From contig CAWHCD010000008.1 in assembly GCA_963828015.1 (NCBI GenBank), positions 62,001-126,000 on the forward strand: DNA of 64,000 nt. The letters run 5' to 3'. The position numbers and the translations under genes were made by a program. This DNA comes from CAVPUA01 sp963828015. Its GTDB lineage: Bacteria > Actinomycetota > Actinomycetes > Mycobacteriales > Jatrophihabitantaceae. This document shows positions 17,918-26,712 of the stretch, one piece after another (the first letter of the stretch is position 1; every line of letters starts with the position of its first letter). Under the pieces are notes generated by a model. The model saw nothing but the letters and a program-made list of their open reading frames with translations, was not told where the DNA came from and ran no database searches.

Positions 17918-18019
17918 CCCAAGATCATAGCGCAATGTCAGGTATTGGTCGAATGTCGGGCCATCTGGGTATACGTAGAGTTAACGCCAGGCGATTCCCG
18001 TGATATCGTGATGCTTCGC

Positions 18020-18035
18020 TGATTCGGGGGAATCA
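18020..18035 (+). promoter_or_regulatory. SD-loop hairpin before the cytidylyltransferase gene (copy 2)
   Basis: TGATTC (18020-18025), GGGG (18026-18029) and GAATCA (18030-18035) form a perfect 6-bp stem with the ribosome binding site in the loop, five bases before the ATG at 18041. The 16 bases are identical to those before the lipoprotein gene at 2254 although the flanks differ. Confidence 0.6.
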
Positions 18036-18040
18036 TTATT

Positions 18041-18472
18041 ATGAGCGAGCGTGTGGGCTACGTGCCTGGCATCTTCGACATGTTTCATGTCGGTCATCTG
18101 AACATCCTGCGCAACGCCCGGCTGGTGTGCGATCACCTCATCGCCGGCGTGGTCTCCGACGACTTGTCGACCAAGGTCAAGGGCAAGATGCCCATCGTGC
18201 CGCTCAACGAGCGTCTCGAGGTGGTCCGGTCGATCCGCTACGTCGATGAGGCCGTCGAAGAGGACGTCGCCGAAAAGCTTGATATGTGGGAGCGCCTGCA
18301 TTTCAACGTGATCATCAAGGGCGATGACTGGCGGGGCACGGCCAAGGGCGACAAGCTCGAACGCGACTTCGCCTCGGTCGGCGTCGAGGTCGTCTACCTG
18401 CCCTACACGGTGCACACCTCCAGTACGAAGTTGCGGCAGGTCCTCGACCGCCAAATTGCCGCATCGCGCTGA
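18041..18472 (+). CDS. glycerol-3-phosphate cytidylyltransferase-like nucleotidyltransferase
   Basis: Cytidylyltransferase of 143 residues in the TagD group, which makes CDP-glycerol (or a related CDP-alcohol) from CTP and the alcohol phosphate. The HxGH nucleotide-binding signature appears as FHVGHLN (about residues 15-21), IKGDDWRGT lies near residue 90, and the second signature region near the C terminus reads HTSSTKLRQ. Length matches TagD and the cytidylyltransferase half of related enzymes. The product could feed the CDP-alcohol phosphatidyltransferase at 1250-2005 or add phosphodiester decoration to the exopolysaccharide; this link is inferred. The start is ATG 18041, with GGGGGA in the loop of a hairpin just upstream. 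Confidence 0.84.
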   Translation: MSERVGYVPGIFDMFHVGHLNILRNARLVCDHLIAGVVSDDLSTKVKGKMPIVPLNERLEVVRSIRYVDEAVEEDVAEKLDMWERLHFNVIIKGDDWRGTAKGDKLERDFASVGVEVVYLPYTVHTSSTKLRQVLDRQIAASR

Positions 18473-18582
18473 GCCCTCGTCCCACGGCGACAACGTCGGT
18501 GCCCGCGGCGAACTAGGCTGTACCTAACCCCTGGCCGTTCTCGGCTGTGGGGCTTTTCGTGCTGCCTGATAAGGGGAATGCC

Positions 18583-21500
18583 ATGAGTCTGGCCGGCTTG
18601 CTGCCCGCTGCCCGCACCGATCCGGTACTGGCGGCGGTCACCGACCCGGCGGCGCTCGCGCAGCCGCTGGTTGCCCCGGCAGCGCTGCAGCCGTTGCTGG
18701 CCGCGGCTCTGAGTTCGCCGGGTCGCGTCGTCCTGGCGGTGACCAGCACCGGGCGCGAGGCCGACGATCTGGCCCAGGCCCTGCGCGGCCTGCTGCCGGC
18801 CGATCAGGTCGCGGTCTACCCCGGTTGGGAGACCTTGCCCCACGAACGTCTCTCGCCCCGCGCCGACACGGTCGGTCAGCGACTAGCCGTGTTGCGCCGC
18901 CTGGCCCACCCCTCGACCGACGACCCCACCACCGGGCCGCTCGCGGTCGTCGTGGCTCCGGTGCGCGCCGTGCTGCAGCCGCAGGCGCCCGGACTGGGTG
19001 AGCTCGAGCCGGTGAGCCTGCGCGCCGGTGACACCGACCGTGACCTCGGCGCAGTGGTCGCCGACCTGGTCGGCGCCGGCTACGCACGCTCAGAACTGGT
19101 GGAGAAGCGGGGAGATTTCGCCGTACGGGGCGGCATCTTGGACGTTTTTCCGCCGACCGAACAGCACCCGCTGCGGGTCGAGTTCTGGGGTGAGGACGTC
19201 GAGGAGATCCGCTACTTCAAGGTCGCCGACCAGCGCTCGCTCGAGGTCGCCGAACACGGGCTCTGGGCGGCGCCGTGTCGTGAGTTGCTGTTGACCCCGG
19301 ACGTCCAGCAGCGCGCGGCCGCGTTGTTGGCCGAGCACCCTGAACTGGGCGAGCTGCTCGACCCCATCAGCCGCGGTGAAGCCGTCGAAGGAATGGAGGC
19401 TCTCGCTCCGGTACTCGTCGACGGTCTGCGTCTGGTGCTCGACGAACTGCCGCCCGGGACGCAGATTCTCATCTGCGATCCCGAGCGCGTGCGCGGGCGT
19501 GCCGTTGACCTGGTGCGGACGTCGGCGGAGTTCCTTGACGCCTCGTGGGCGGCCGCGGCCGGCGGGGGAGTCGCTCCCATTGACCTCGGGGCGGCCTCGC
19601 TGGTGGACCTGGCCGACGCGCAGGCGCGTGCCGACCAACTCGGGCTGGGCTGGTGGGGCACCGGACCGTTCGGGCCCGACGACGGCCCGGTGACGACGTT
19701 CGAGGCCGCGCCGGCCTACCGCGGCGATCTCGATGCCGCCATGGAAGACCTGCGGCGGTGGACCCGCGAGGGGTGGCAGGTGCTGCTGGTCTTCGACGGC
19801 CCGGGATCGGCCGATCGGGCCGCCGAACGGCTCAGCGCAGCCGAGATCCCCGCCCGCCGGGTCGCCGACGTGAGCGATCTTCGTGGCGTCGTCCAGCTCA
19901 CCACGGGCCGGCTGGAGGGTGGTCTGGTCTCGGACTCGTTGAAGCTGGCCTGGCTGACCGAGGCCGATCTGACCGGCCAGCGCGGCTCGCTGACGCGCGA
20001 CACCAGCCGGATGCCTTCGCGGCGCCGCAACGCGATCGACCCGATCAAGCTCGAGCCGGGCGATTTCGTCGTGCACGAACAGCATGGCGTCGGGCGCTAC
20101 CTCGAGATGGTGCGCCGCAGCGTCAACGGCGGGGAACGCGAGTATCTGATCATCGAGTACGCGCCGGCCAAGAAGGGTCAGCCGGGCGACCGGTTGTTCG
20201 TGCCGACCGATGCTCTGGACCAGGTCACCAAGTACGTCGGCGGCGAGGCCCCGTCGCTCTCGCGTCTCGGTGGGGCCGACTGGGCCAAGACCAAGGGCCG
20301 GGCTCGCAAGGCGGTCAAGGAGATCGCCGCCGAGTTGATCCGGCTCTACAGCGCCCGCATGGCGACCAGTGGCTATGCGTTCGGCCCGGACACGCCCTGG
20401 CAGCGCGAGTTGGAGGATGCGTTCCCCTACGTGGAGACGCCCGACCAGCTGGCGGCGATCGATGAGGTCAAGGCCGACATGGAGAAGTCGATCCCCATGG
20501 ACCGGGTGATCTGCGGCGATGTCGGGTACGGCAAGACCGAGGTGGCGGTGCGGGCCGCGTTCAAGGCGGTCCAGGACGGCAAGCAGGTCGCCCTGCTCGT
20601 GCCGACCACGCTCTTGGCCCACCAGCACCTGCAGACCTTTCAGGATCGGATGGCTCAATTCCCGGTGACGATCAAGGCGTTGTCGCGTTTCACGGCCAAG
20701 AGCGAGGCCGATCAGACGATGACCGGGATCGCCGGGGGCAGCGTCGATATCGTTATCGGGACGCACCGGATCCTGCAGCAGACGGTCCGGTTCAAGTCCC
20801 TCGGACTCGTGATCATCGACGAGGAGCAACGGTTCGGCGTCGAGCACAAGGAGTACCTCAAGTCGCTGCGGACCGAGGTCGATGTGCTGACGATGTCGGC
20901 CACGCCGATCCCGCGCACCCTGGAGATGTCCCTGACCGGCATCCGGGAGATGACGACGATTCTGACCCCGCCCGAGGACCGCCACCCCATCCTGACCTTC
21001 GTCGGGGCGCACGACAACAAGCAGATCGGCGCGGCGGTTCGCCGCGAGTTGTTGCGTGACGGCCAGGTCTTCTACATCCACAACCGGGTCGAGTCGATCA
21101 ACCGCGCGGCCGCCCGGCTGGCCGAGCTCGTCCCAGAGGCGCGGATCGCCGTCGCCCACGGCCAAATGGGGGAGGACGCCCTCGAACAGATCATGGTCGG
21201 CTTCTGGGAGCGCAAGTTCGATGTCCTGGTCTCTACGACGATTGTCGAGTCCGGGTTGGACATTCCCAATGCCAATACCTTGATCGTCGAGCGGGCCGAC
21301 ATGTTCGGCCTGTCCCAGCTGCATCAGCTACGGGGCCGGGTCGGGCGGGCCCGTGAGCGCGGGTACGCCTACTTCCTCTACCCACCCGAGAAGCCGTTGA
21401 CCGAGACGGCCTATGACCGGTTGGCGACCATCGCCCAGCACACCGAGCTCGGGGCCGGCATGGCTGTCGCCCTGAAGGATCTGGAGATCCGCGGGGCCGG

Positions 21501-22104
21501 CAATCTACTTGGCGGCGAGCAGGCCGGGCACATCGCCGGGGTCGGCTTCGATCTGTACGTACGGCTGGTCGGTGAGGCAGTCGCGGACTTCCGCGGCGAG
21601 AGCGCGGCGGAGCAGACCGAGGTCAAGGTCGAGCTGCCGATCGACGCGAACTTGCCGGTCGAGTACCTGCCGGGCGAGCGACTGCGGCTGGAGGCCTACC
21701 GAGCGCTGGCCGCCGCGACCACCGATGCCAAGGTCGACGCGGTGCGCGCCGAGTTGCTGGACCGGTTCGGCCCATTGCCGGGCGCGGTCGAGAATCTGCT
21801 GGCCGTGGCGCGATTCCGCGTTCTCTGTCGTGCGCATGGCATCACCGAGGTGTCTCTGCAGGGCAACACCATTCGCTTCGGCCCGGTGAATCTGGCTGAG
21901 TCGGCGCAGCTGCGGCTGCAGCGTCTCTACGACAAGTCACTTTATAAGCAGGCGGTCTCGACGATGGCCGTGCCCCGGCCGAAGGGTGTGCTCAAGCCGG
22001 ACGGGTCGTTTGCGGTCGCGAAGTTCGGCGGCGAGGCTCTGCGCGACGTGGCGTTGTTGAACTGGTGTGCAGAGGTGCTGGCCCAGATCGTGCCGATCGA
22101 CTAG
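18583..22104 (+). CDS. mfd: transcription-repair coupling factor Mfd
   Basis: Mfd binds RNA polymerase stalled at DNA lesions, removes it with its ATP-driven translocase and recruits UvrA. The 1173-residue protein has the full set of parts: UvrB-like N-terminal region (to about 350), the polymerase-interacting domain beginning near GDFVVHEQHGVGRY (about 490), and the RecG-like helicase with Walker A GDVGYGKTE (about 648), IIDEEQRFG and SATPIPRTL. The C-terminal TRCF domain follows. The start is ATG 18583 with AAGGGG six bases upstream; an in-frame ATG at 18547 has no such site. The stop overlaps the stop of the convergent methyltransferase gene at CTAG (22101-22104). Confidence 0.97.
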   Translation: MSLAGLLPAARTDPVLAAVTDPAALAQPLVAPAALQPLLAAALSSPGRVVLAVTSTGREADDLAQALRGLLPADQVAVYPGWETLPHERLSPRADTVGQRLAVLRRLAHPSTDDPTTGPLAVVVAPVRAVLQPQAPGLGELEPVSLRAGDTDRDLGAVVADLVGAGYARSELVEKRGDFAVRGGILDVFPPTEQHPLRVEFWGEDVEEIRYFKVADQRSLEVAEHGLWAAPCRELLLTPDVQQRAAALLAEHPELGELLDPISRGEAVEGMEALAPVLVDGLRLVLDELPPGTQILICDPERVRGRAVDLVRTSAEFLDASWAAAAGGGVAPIDLGAASLVDLADAQARADQLGLGWWGTGPFGPDDGPVTTFEAAPAYRGDLDAAMEDLRRWTREGWQVLLVFDGPGSADRAAERLSAAEIPARRVADVSDLRGVVQLTTGRLEGGLVSDSLKLAWLTEADLTGQRGSLTRDTSRMPSRRRNAIDPIKLEPGDFVVHEQHGVGRYLEMVRRSVNGGEREYLIIEYAPAKKGQPGDRLFVPTDALDQVTKYVGGEAPSLSRLGGADWAKTKGRARKAVKEIAAELIRLYSARMATSGYAFGPDTPWQRELEDAFPYVETPDQLAAIDEVKADMEKSIPMDRVICGDVGYGKTEVAVRAAFKAVQDGKQVALLVPTTLLAHQHLQTFQDRMAQFPVTIKALSRFTAKSEADQTMTGIAGGSVDIVIGTHRILQQTVRFKSLGLVIIDEEQRFGVEHKEYLKSLRTEVDVLTMSATPIPRTLEMSLTGIREMTTILTPPEDRHPILTFVGAHDNKQIGAAVRRELLRDGQVFYIHNRVESINRAAARLAELVPEARIAVAHGQMGEDALEQIMVGFWERKFDVLVSTTIVESGLDIPNANTLIVERADMFGLSQLHQLRGRVGRARERGYAYFLYPPEKPLTETAYDRLATIAQHTELGAGMAVALKDLEIRGAGNLLGGEQAGHIAGVGFDLYVRLVGEAVADFRGESAAEQTEVKVELPIDANLPVEYLPGERLRLEAYRALAAATTDAKVDAVRAELLDRFGPLPGAVENLLAVARFRVLCRAHGITEVSLQGNTIRFGPVNLAESAQLRLQRLYDKSLYKQAVSTMAVPRPKGVLKPDGSFAVAKFGGEALRDVALLNWCAEVLAQIVPID

Positions 22105-22952
22105 CCGCGTACGGCGCTGACCAGGTCGTCGATCTCGAGTAACTCATCAGTGCGGGCGACGAGTTCAAACGCGCCATCGCGCTTGCGGTACAGCCCTGCG
22201 CGCTCGTCGATGCCCTTGATGCGGGGATTGTCGACGACCAGCAGGTGGCCGCCCTCCCTGAGGCTCAGGAACAGCGCCTGGAGCGCGGCACTGATGTCGG
22301 CGTCGCTGAAGTACAACCGCCGCAGCAGGTTGGCCACCTTGATCACGTCCGGGGTGGTTCCCGTCCATGGCGTGAAGATGTCGTGCACGGCGAACGTGAC
22401 TCGCGGATCGCGCGCGATCAGCGCGCGGACCTCGGGGTTGAGCAGGAGCACCTCCTGGGCCGGGTAGCGCTGAGCGCGTCGCACGAGGGGCGTCGCCAGC
22501 AGGTCGACGGCTTTGGAGCGAGCCGGCCAGGCGACGGTGCGCGAACCTACGACCAGGATGCATCGGCCGTTGGCGTCGAAGAACAGCGTGCGTTTGCCGA
22601 CCCGGCGCGCTGAGATGGACAGGAAGAGGTCGGCGATCACGTACGACGCGAACCCGGGTAACTGCTCGATCAACTCCAGCGACGTGGAGCCGTCCGAGGC
22701 CCCGATATCGACGATGTGGGCGGCCCTGACGTCGACGTAGTCGATCAGCATCGAGTCGCCGCCACCATGGCGCTTGGTCCCGGTGATCTTCATCGTCTGC
22801 CCGGCGTCGATCGCCGACATCGCCCGCCGGAAGTCGTCGGCGGAGACATCCTCGTCGAGGATCACCCGCGGATCGATCCAGAAGAATCGCGCCGCCCGCT
22901 CTTCGATGGGCCCCGGCCAGCGACCGGAGAGTGGACGAATAGGTGCGCGCAT
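22101..22952 (-). CDS. class I SAM-dependent methyltransferase-like protein
   Basis: Predicted methyltransferase of 283 residues. A glycine-rich motif I, HIVDIGASDGSTSLEL, sits near residue 80, and DVIKVANLLRRLYFSDADI (about 202-220) with LREGGHLLVVDN near 233 resembles the later motifs of CheR or small-molecule methyltransferases. No signal peptide is present. The substrate is unknown. It is the third gene of a leftward set (LAXTG protein, DUF4012 protein, methyltransferase) with only 17 bp separating it from the DUF4012 stop. That suggests it modifies a surface glycan or its precursor, but this rests on context alone. Confidence 0.7.
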   Translation of the reverse strand: MRAPIRPLSGRWPGPIEERAARFFWIDPRVILDEDVSADDFRRAMSAIDAGQTMKITGTKRHGGGDSMLIDYVDVRAAHIVDIGASDGSTSLELIEQLPGFASYVIADLFLSISARRVGKRTLFFDANGRCILVVGSRTVAWPARSKAVDLLATPLVRRAQRYPAQEVLLLNPEVRALIARDPRVTFAVHDIFTPWTGTTPDVIKVANLLRRLYFSDADISAALQALFLSLREGGHLLVVDNPRIKGIDERAGLYRKRDGAFELVARTDELLEIDDLVSAVRG

Positions 22953-22969
22953 TGGGATAGTTTAGTCGC

Positions 22970-24712
22970 CTAGCCGCAGCTGCTTCCGCTCGTCGACACC
23001 GCCAGCGGCGTCGCGAGCGGCTGGCGCAGGATGGTCACTGGGGCATTCGCGGCCGGTTCGTGGACATGGACGACGATCGTGCGCGTCGACTGCACGGGGA
23101 GTTCCAGGTCGACGATCGCCATGGGCAAGCTGTTCTCCTGACCGAGGAAGAACTTCACCGGCTGGCCGTCGACGGTGATCGAGTCGATCGTGGCCCCAGT
23201 GCTGGCGAGATAGCTGACCAGCATGCGGTTGTCGCCGGGTTTGGACTGGGCCGCGTTGGAGTCAGAGCGATCGACGACGTAGTCGGGTAGCCCGGAGGTC
23301 GGTGCCGTGTTGTGCAGCACCATGGTGGCCGTCGAGGTACTGCCGGCCTGGCAGCCCGATCGGACATAGGACACGCTGCGCTGTAGGTAGTAGTCCAGCT
23401 TGGTCCCGGCGGAGTTGGCGACGACGAAGCCGCTGTAGGGGCCGGCCACGTTGCCGACCGTGGCGCCGTAGCCGACCGAGTCGATGAACTGTTCGGTCGC
23501 CGAATCGCTCGTCCAGATGGCCAGGCGGCGTTCGGTGGCACTACGCCCGAAGGCCGTCAGCAGCTGGCGGGTGTTGCCGCCGCTGAGCAGCTGGTCCGAC
23601 AACGCCTTGGCGACCCCGACCAAATACACCTTGCGCAGGGCGGGGTCGGGGAACAGCGCGTAGACCTGCTGCTCGGTGAGCGCCACCACGTTGTCGGCCG
23701 AGACGACCCGTCCGTCGGAAGTGGTGGCCGGGCCGGTGACCTTGAGCAGGTAGGACAGTGCCGTCGGGTCGATGGCTACTGCGCCGTCGACGTGCTCGCC
23801 CGACTTCTTCTGCCAGGCGGCGGCCCAGATCTGCGCAGCGTAGGGGAAGTTCGGGCTGATGTCGGAGTCGGAGAAGATGTTCGTCGGATCGCTGCCGCCG
23901 TAGGCCGCGACGTAGGCCGGGGGCAGGGTGACGTCGGGGCGCAGACCGCTCAGCTCGTCGTCGGGGCCGAAGTGCTCGAAGCTCAGCGTGCCGTGGTCGG
24001 CCACCAGGATCGCGTATTGGCCGGGGATGCCGCCCAACCCGCGGGACTCGGACTCGTTCTCGAAGCCGAGGACGTAGCGTTTGGGTCCGTTCGCGCCGAG
24101 GGCGTCGGGCAGCAGGCGCAACGCAGTGGAGGCATTGGCCAGTTCGGTGTTGATCGAGGCGAGCTGGGTGAGGAAGCTGGCCCGGGCCCGGTCGATGGAG
24201 GGCAGCCAGGTGCTGTCGGGTAAGGCCTGGACCTGGCCGAGCGCCTGCCCGGCCAGGGTCGAGGCGTGGGTGATCGCGGGCTCGGACGAGCTGAGTTTGG
24301 CCAGGTTGACGCTGGTGCCGTTGCGCAGCCCGCCACCTTCGACCTCATCGGCCAGGTCGAGCACACCCGGGATCGCGCTGTTGGTCAGCACATCGGCCTG
24401 AGTGGCGAGCACGCGGGTTACGTGAACCGGTTCGCCGATCCAGGGCAGCTGGCTGGCTGCCCACCAGGCCGGCCCGCTGGTCAGGCCGTGGGCGACGCGC
24501 GCCTTGTTGGAGATGTCTCGGGTCGTGGCGCGGGCGCCGTCGAGATTGCCGGCGGAGATCTGGCTGTGCAGTGTCGGCAGGTCGTCCTTGATCGCGTTTA
24601 CGCTGCTGCGCACCATCAGCGCCGTGACGATCAGCCAGAGTGCTCCCACCCCGAGGACGAGAGCCAGTCCTATCCAGAGCAGACGGATCGGCTTGACCGC
24701 GGGAAGGCGCAC
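22970..24712 (-). CDS. DUF4012 membrane-anchored extracellular protein
   Basis: Protein of 580 residues with one N-terminal membrane helix (about residues 8-32) and a large extracellular part. The conserved core of DUF4012 is visible: KRYVLGFENESESRGLGGIPG near residue 210-230, followed by the region around DGAVAIDPTALSYLLKVTGP (about 318-337). Such proteins occur in exopolysaccharide loci of actinobacteria and have LytR-CpsA-Psr-like placement, but their activity is not established to my knowledge. Start GTG 24712 has no clear ribosome binding site. The gene is 23 bp downstream of the LAXTG protein gene, so the two are probably co-transcribed. Confidence 0.8.
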   Translation of the reverse strand: MRLPAVKPIRLLWIGLALVLGVGALWLIVTALMVRSSVNAIKDDLPTLHSQISAGNLDGARATTRDISNKARVAHGLTSGPAWWAASQLPWIGEPVHVTRVLATQADVLTNSAIPGVLDLADEVEGGGLRNGTSVNLAKLSSSEPAITHASTLAGQALGQVQALPDSTWLPSIDRARASFLTQLASINTELANASTALRLLPDALGANGPKRYVLGFENESESRGLGGIPGQYAILVADHGTLSFEHFGPDDELSGLRPDVTLPPAYVAAYGGSDPTNIFSDSDISPNFPYAAQIWAAAWQKKSGEHVDGAVAIDPTALSYLLKVTGPATTSDGRVVSADNVVALTEQQVYALFPDPALRKVYLVGVAKALSDQLLSGGNTRQLLTAFGRSATERRLAIWTSDSATEQFIDSVGYGATVGNVAGPYSGFVVANSAGTKLDYYLQRSVSYVRSGCQAGSTSTATMVLHNTAPTSGLPDYVVDRSDSNAAQSKPGDNRMLVSYLASTGATIDSITVDGQPVKFFLGQENSLPMAIVDLELPVQSTRTIVVHVHEPAANAPVTILRQPLATPLAVSTSGSSCG

Positions 24713-24735
24713 GAGCGGATCGGGTTCGGTCGGAC

Positions 24736-25074
24736 CTAGGCCGACCGGCGACGGGCGAGGTACAGCGCGGTCACGCCCAGCACGAGGAGCACGGCAGCGA
24801 CGGCGAGGAACAGGGCCACGTTCGAGCCGGTGCTGGCCAGGGCCTTGGTGACCAGGTTGCTGCTACCAGAACCCGCTCCCGTGCTCGGATCGACGGAACT
24901 GCCGCCGGAACCCGCCTGCTGTGGCGGCGGCGGTGGGTAGTCAGAAACGGCCTGCGCGTAGGCGGAAGGTAACGCGACCAGGAAGGTAATTACTGTCCCA
25001 GCGAGCGCGACTACCGCGGCGATCAAGGCATTACGACGTAGGCCGCGAGCACGCACAGTGATATCAGATTCCAT
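24736..25074 (-). CDS. small LAXTG cell-wall-anchored protein (class E sortase substrate type)
   Basis: Exported 112-residue protein. A signal peptide covers about residues 13-41 (ending SAYAQA). The mature part is a short Pro/Gly/Ser stretch (PPPPPQQ, GSGSGSS-like), and the C terminus is a sortase signal: LASTG (about 79-83), a hydrophobic helix and the basic end ARRRSA. LAXTG in place of LPXTG is characteristic of class E sortases of high-GC Gram-positives. The anchored part would be only about 40 residues without a fold, so it may act as a spacer or wall tether. It leads the operon with the DUF4012 protein and a methyltransferase. No sortase gene lies in the window. ATG 25074 follows an SD-loop hairpin. 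Confidence 0.78.
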   Translation of the reverse strand: MESDITVRARGLRRNALIAAVVALAGTVITFLVALPSAYAQAVSDYPPPPPQQAGSGGSSVDPSTGAGSGSSNLVTKALASTGSNVALFLAVAAVLLVLGVTALYLARRRSA

Positions 25075-25078
25075 TTCA

Positions 25079-25092
25079 ATCTCCCCCGAGAT
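25079..25092 (-). promoter_or_regulatory. SD-loop hairpin before the LAXTG gene (copy 3)
   Basis: On the minus strand ATCTC, GGGG and GAGAT form a 5-bp stem with the GGGGGA ribosome binding site in the loop, ending five bases before the ATG at 25074. Compared with copies 1 and 2 the stem bases differ at three pairs, and pairing is kept at all three. Confidence 0.55.
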
Positions 25093-25276
25093 AGCCGGTT
25101 TTCGTGGCGGCTAACAGGAACTATACCTGATCATGACCAGGTTGGGCTAGATCGTGCGGGGATGAGCCGATGAGCGGCCTCGCTGCTTCGGCGCTCAGGT
25201 CGGCATGACATTCTGGTATCGCACAGCGTCGTGCTGTTGCCTGCACCGTCCCGTCCGAACCAGGAGATGCGCCAGC

Positions 25277-25864
25277 GTGAGAGCCCGTACCCGCGCCGTG
25301 GCAGTACTGGCTGCCGTCGCGGCGCTGACGGTGAGCCTGTCGGCTTGCCAGATCAAAGCCGGCCAGGCCGCCTTCGTCGACAAGACGTCGATCAGCGAGA
25401 CCGACGTGGCCTCCTACGTGAAGGTCGATGCGCCGCCCCCCACGGCGGGAAACCCGGGCGCGAAGGCGATCGTGGTGGAGCAGCTCGTCCAGCGCGAGGT
25501 GCTCGACAAACTGGCCGACACGTTGGGCAGCGTCCCGACCGACTCCGAGCTCGCCGGGTTGCACGACAGCGTGCTGTCCACCCTGTTCCAGACCACCGTC
25601 TCTGGAGAGGCCGCCAACGCCCAGCTGGTCGTTGCCCTGAACAAGGCCGGCATCAAGGCCAGCTTTGCGCCCATCTACATCCGCAACGCCGAGCTGTCCT
25701 CGGCCATCTCCTCCTTCCTGCAGAACGCGTCCACCGACGTGAAGAACCAGGTTCAGGCCGAGGTCTCGAAGATCGACGTGCGCATCAACCCGCGGTACGG
25801 AACGTGGGACAAGGACAATCTGGCCGTCGACACCTACACCCCCAGCTGGTTGAAGTCGGCCTGA
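25277..25864 (+). CDS. SurA-N-like lipoprotein upstream of mazG
   Basis: Lipoprotein of 195 residues from GTG 25277, which has AGGAGA nine bases upstream; an open frame from 25205 is longer but has no such site. The signal is RARTRAVAVLAAVAALTV followed by the lipobox LSAC, with Cys at about residue 24. The rest is helical with the features of the SurA N-terminal/trigger-factor-type chaperone domain: VDKTSISETDV, VEQLVQREVLDKLA, and a short C-terminal NPRYGTWD motif often seen in such actinobacterial proteins. No PpiC domain follows. A role in folding exported proteins is inferred. It is 7 bp ahead of mazG, probably in the same operon. Confidence 0.75.
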   Translation: MRARTRAVAVLAAVAALTVSLSACQIKAGQAAFVDKTSISETDVASYVKVDAPPPTAGNPGAKAIVVEQLVQREVLDKLADTLGSVPTDSELAGLHDSVLSTLFQTTVSGEAANAQLVVALNKAGIKASFAPIYIRNAELSSAISSFLQNASTDVKNQVQAEVSKIDVRINPRYGTWDKDNLAVDTYTPSWLKSA

Positions 25865-25871
25865 GCCGCTG

Positions 25872-26516
25872 ATGTCCTCGTTGCAGCGCGCCGTCGAGGT
25901 GATGGACCAGCTGCGCTCACCCGGCGGCTGCCCGTGGGATGCAGCGCAGACGCACGAGTCGCTGGCGCCCTACCTGCTCGAAGAGACGTACGAGACGCTC
26001 GAGGCGATCGAAACCAACGATGCCGCGCTGCTGCGCGAGGAACTCGGCGATCTGCTGCTGCAGGTGCTCTTTCACGCGCGACTGGCGCAGGAGCAGGCTG
26101 ACGGCTTCTCGATCGAAGAGGTGGCCGGCGATCTGGTCGACAAGCTGACCCGCCGCCATCCGCACGTGTTCGGCGACGCTGCCGGTCGGGGCGCAGCGAG
26201 CAGCCCGGCGCAGGTGAACGAGAGCTGGGAGCAGCTCAAGGCGGCGGAGAAGTCCCGCACCTCGGTCGTCGACGGCGTGCCACTGGCCCAGCCGGCCTTG
26301 GCCCTGGCCGCGAAGTTGGTCGCGCGCAGCGAGCGGGCCGGGCTGAACGTTGATGCACCGCTCGAGGTGGGTGAGGGCGAGGACATCGGTCGACGCTTGC
26401 TCGCGGTCGTTCGCGACGCGGTCGCGCTCGGTGTGGACCCCGAAGCCGCCCTGCGCCGAAGCACCTATTCGATGCGGGAAGCCATCCTGGCCGCCGAAGC
26501 GGCGACCCGCGCCTGA
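25872..26516 (+). CDS. mazG: nucleoside triphosphate pyrophosphohydrolase MazG
   Basis: House-cleaning enzyme that hydrolyses (d)NTPs to the monophosphates and pyrophosphate, protecting against oxidised nucleotides. The 214-residue protein opens with the MazG signature LRSPGGCPWD.AQTH (about residues 14-28) and has the metal-binding acidic motifs EETYETLE (about 38-45) and EELGDLLLQVLFH (about 56-68). It is shorter than the duplicated E. coli enzyme but in the range of actinobacterial versions with one complete catalytic domain. It lies between the SurA-like lipoprotein and eno, an order that is conserved in actinobacteria. Confidence 0.93.
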   Translation: MSSLQRAVEVMDQLRSPGGCPWDAAQTHESLAPYLLEETYETLEAIETNDAALLREELGDLLLQVLFHARLAQEQADGFSIEEVAGDLVDKLTRRHPHVFGDAAGRGAASSPAQVNESWEQLKAAEKSRTSVVDGVPLAQPALALAAKLVARSERAGLNVDAPLEVGEGEDIGRRLLAVVRDAVALGVDPEAALRRSTYSMREAILAAEAATRA

Positions 26517-26534
26517 ACGATCGGTGACGTTTTC

Positions 26535-26613
26535 TCGCCGAGTGGGCGCCAACGCGCTGAGTGGGCGCCTCCTCGCGACCACTCGGACGGTTCGCGCCCA
26601 CTCGCGGGAAAGG
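26535..26613. repeat. 79-bp nested inverted-repeat intergenic element (copy A)
   Basis: In the 196-bp mazG-eno gap. Outer arms CGAGTGGGCGC/GCGCCCACTCG and inner arms GAGTGG/CCACTC are nested. It aligns without gaps to 56747-56825, with 58 of 79 positions identical by hand count. The arms and the trailing AAAGG are the best conserved parts and the central loop the least. Confidence 0.75.
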
Positions 26614-26712
26614 GGTGGGGTGGCCCGCGCCTGATCGGCGGGGCGTCCCGAGTGGTTGACGGCCCGCGGTTAGGGTGGTCGGGCACGCACAAACCTGGGA
26701 AAGGACGTCGCT

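Noticed and set aside
19090..21324. 744-residue antisense open frame within mfd
   Set aside because: The sense strand encodes all Mfd motifs; the antisense frame has no motif and no ribosome binding site.
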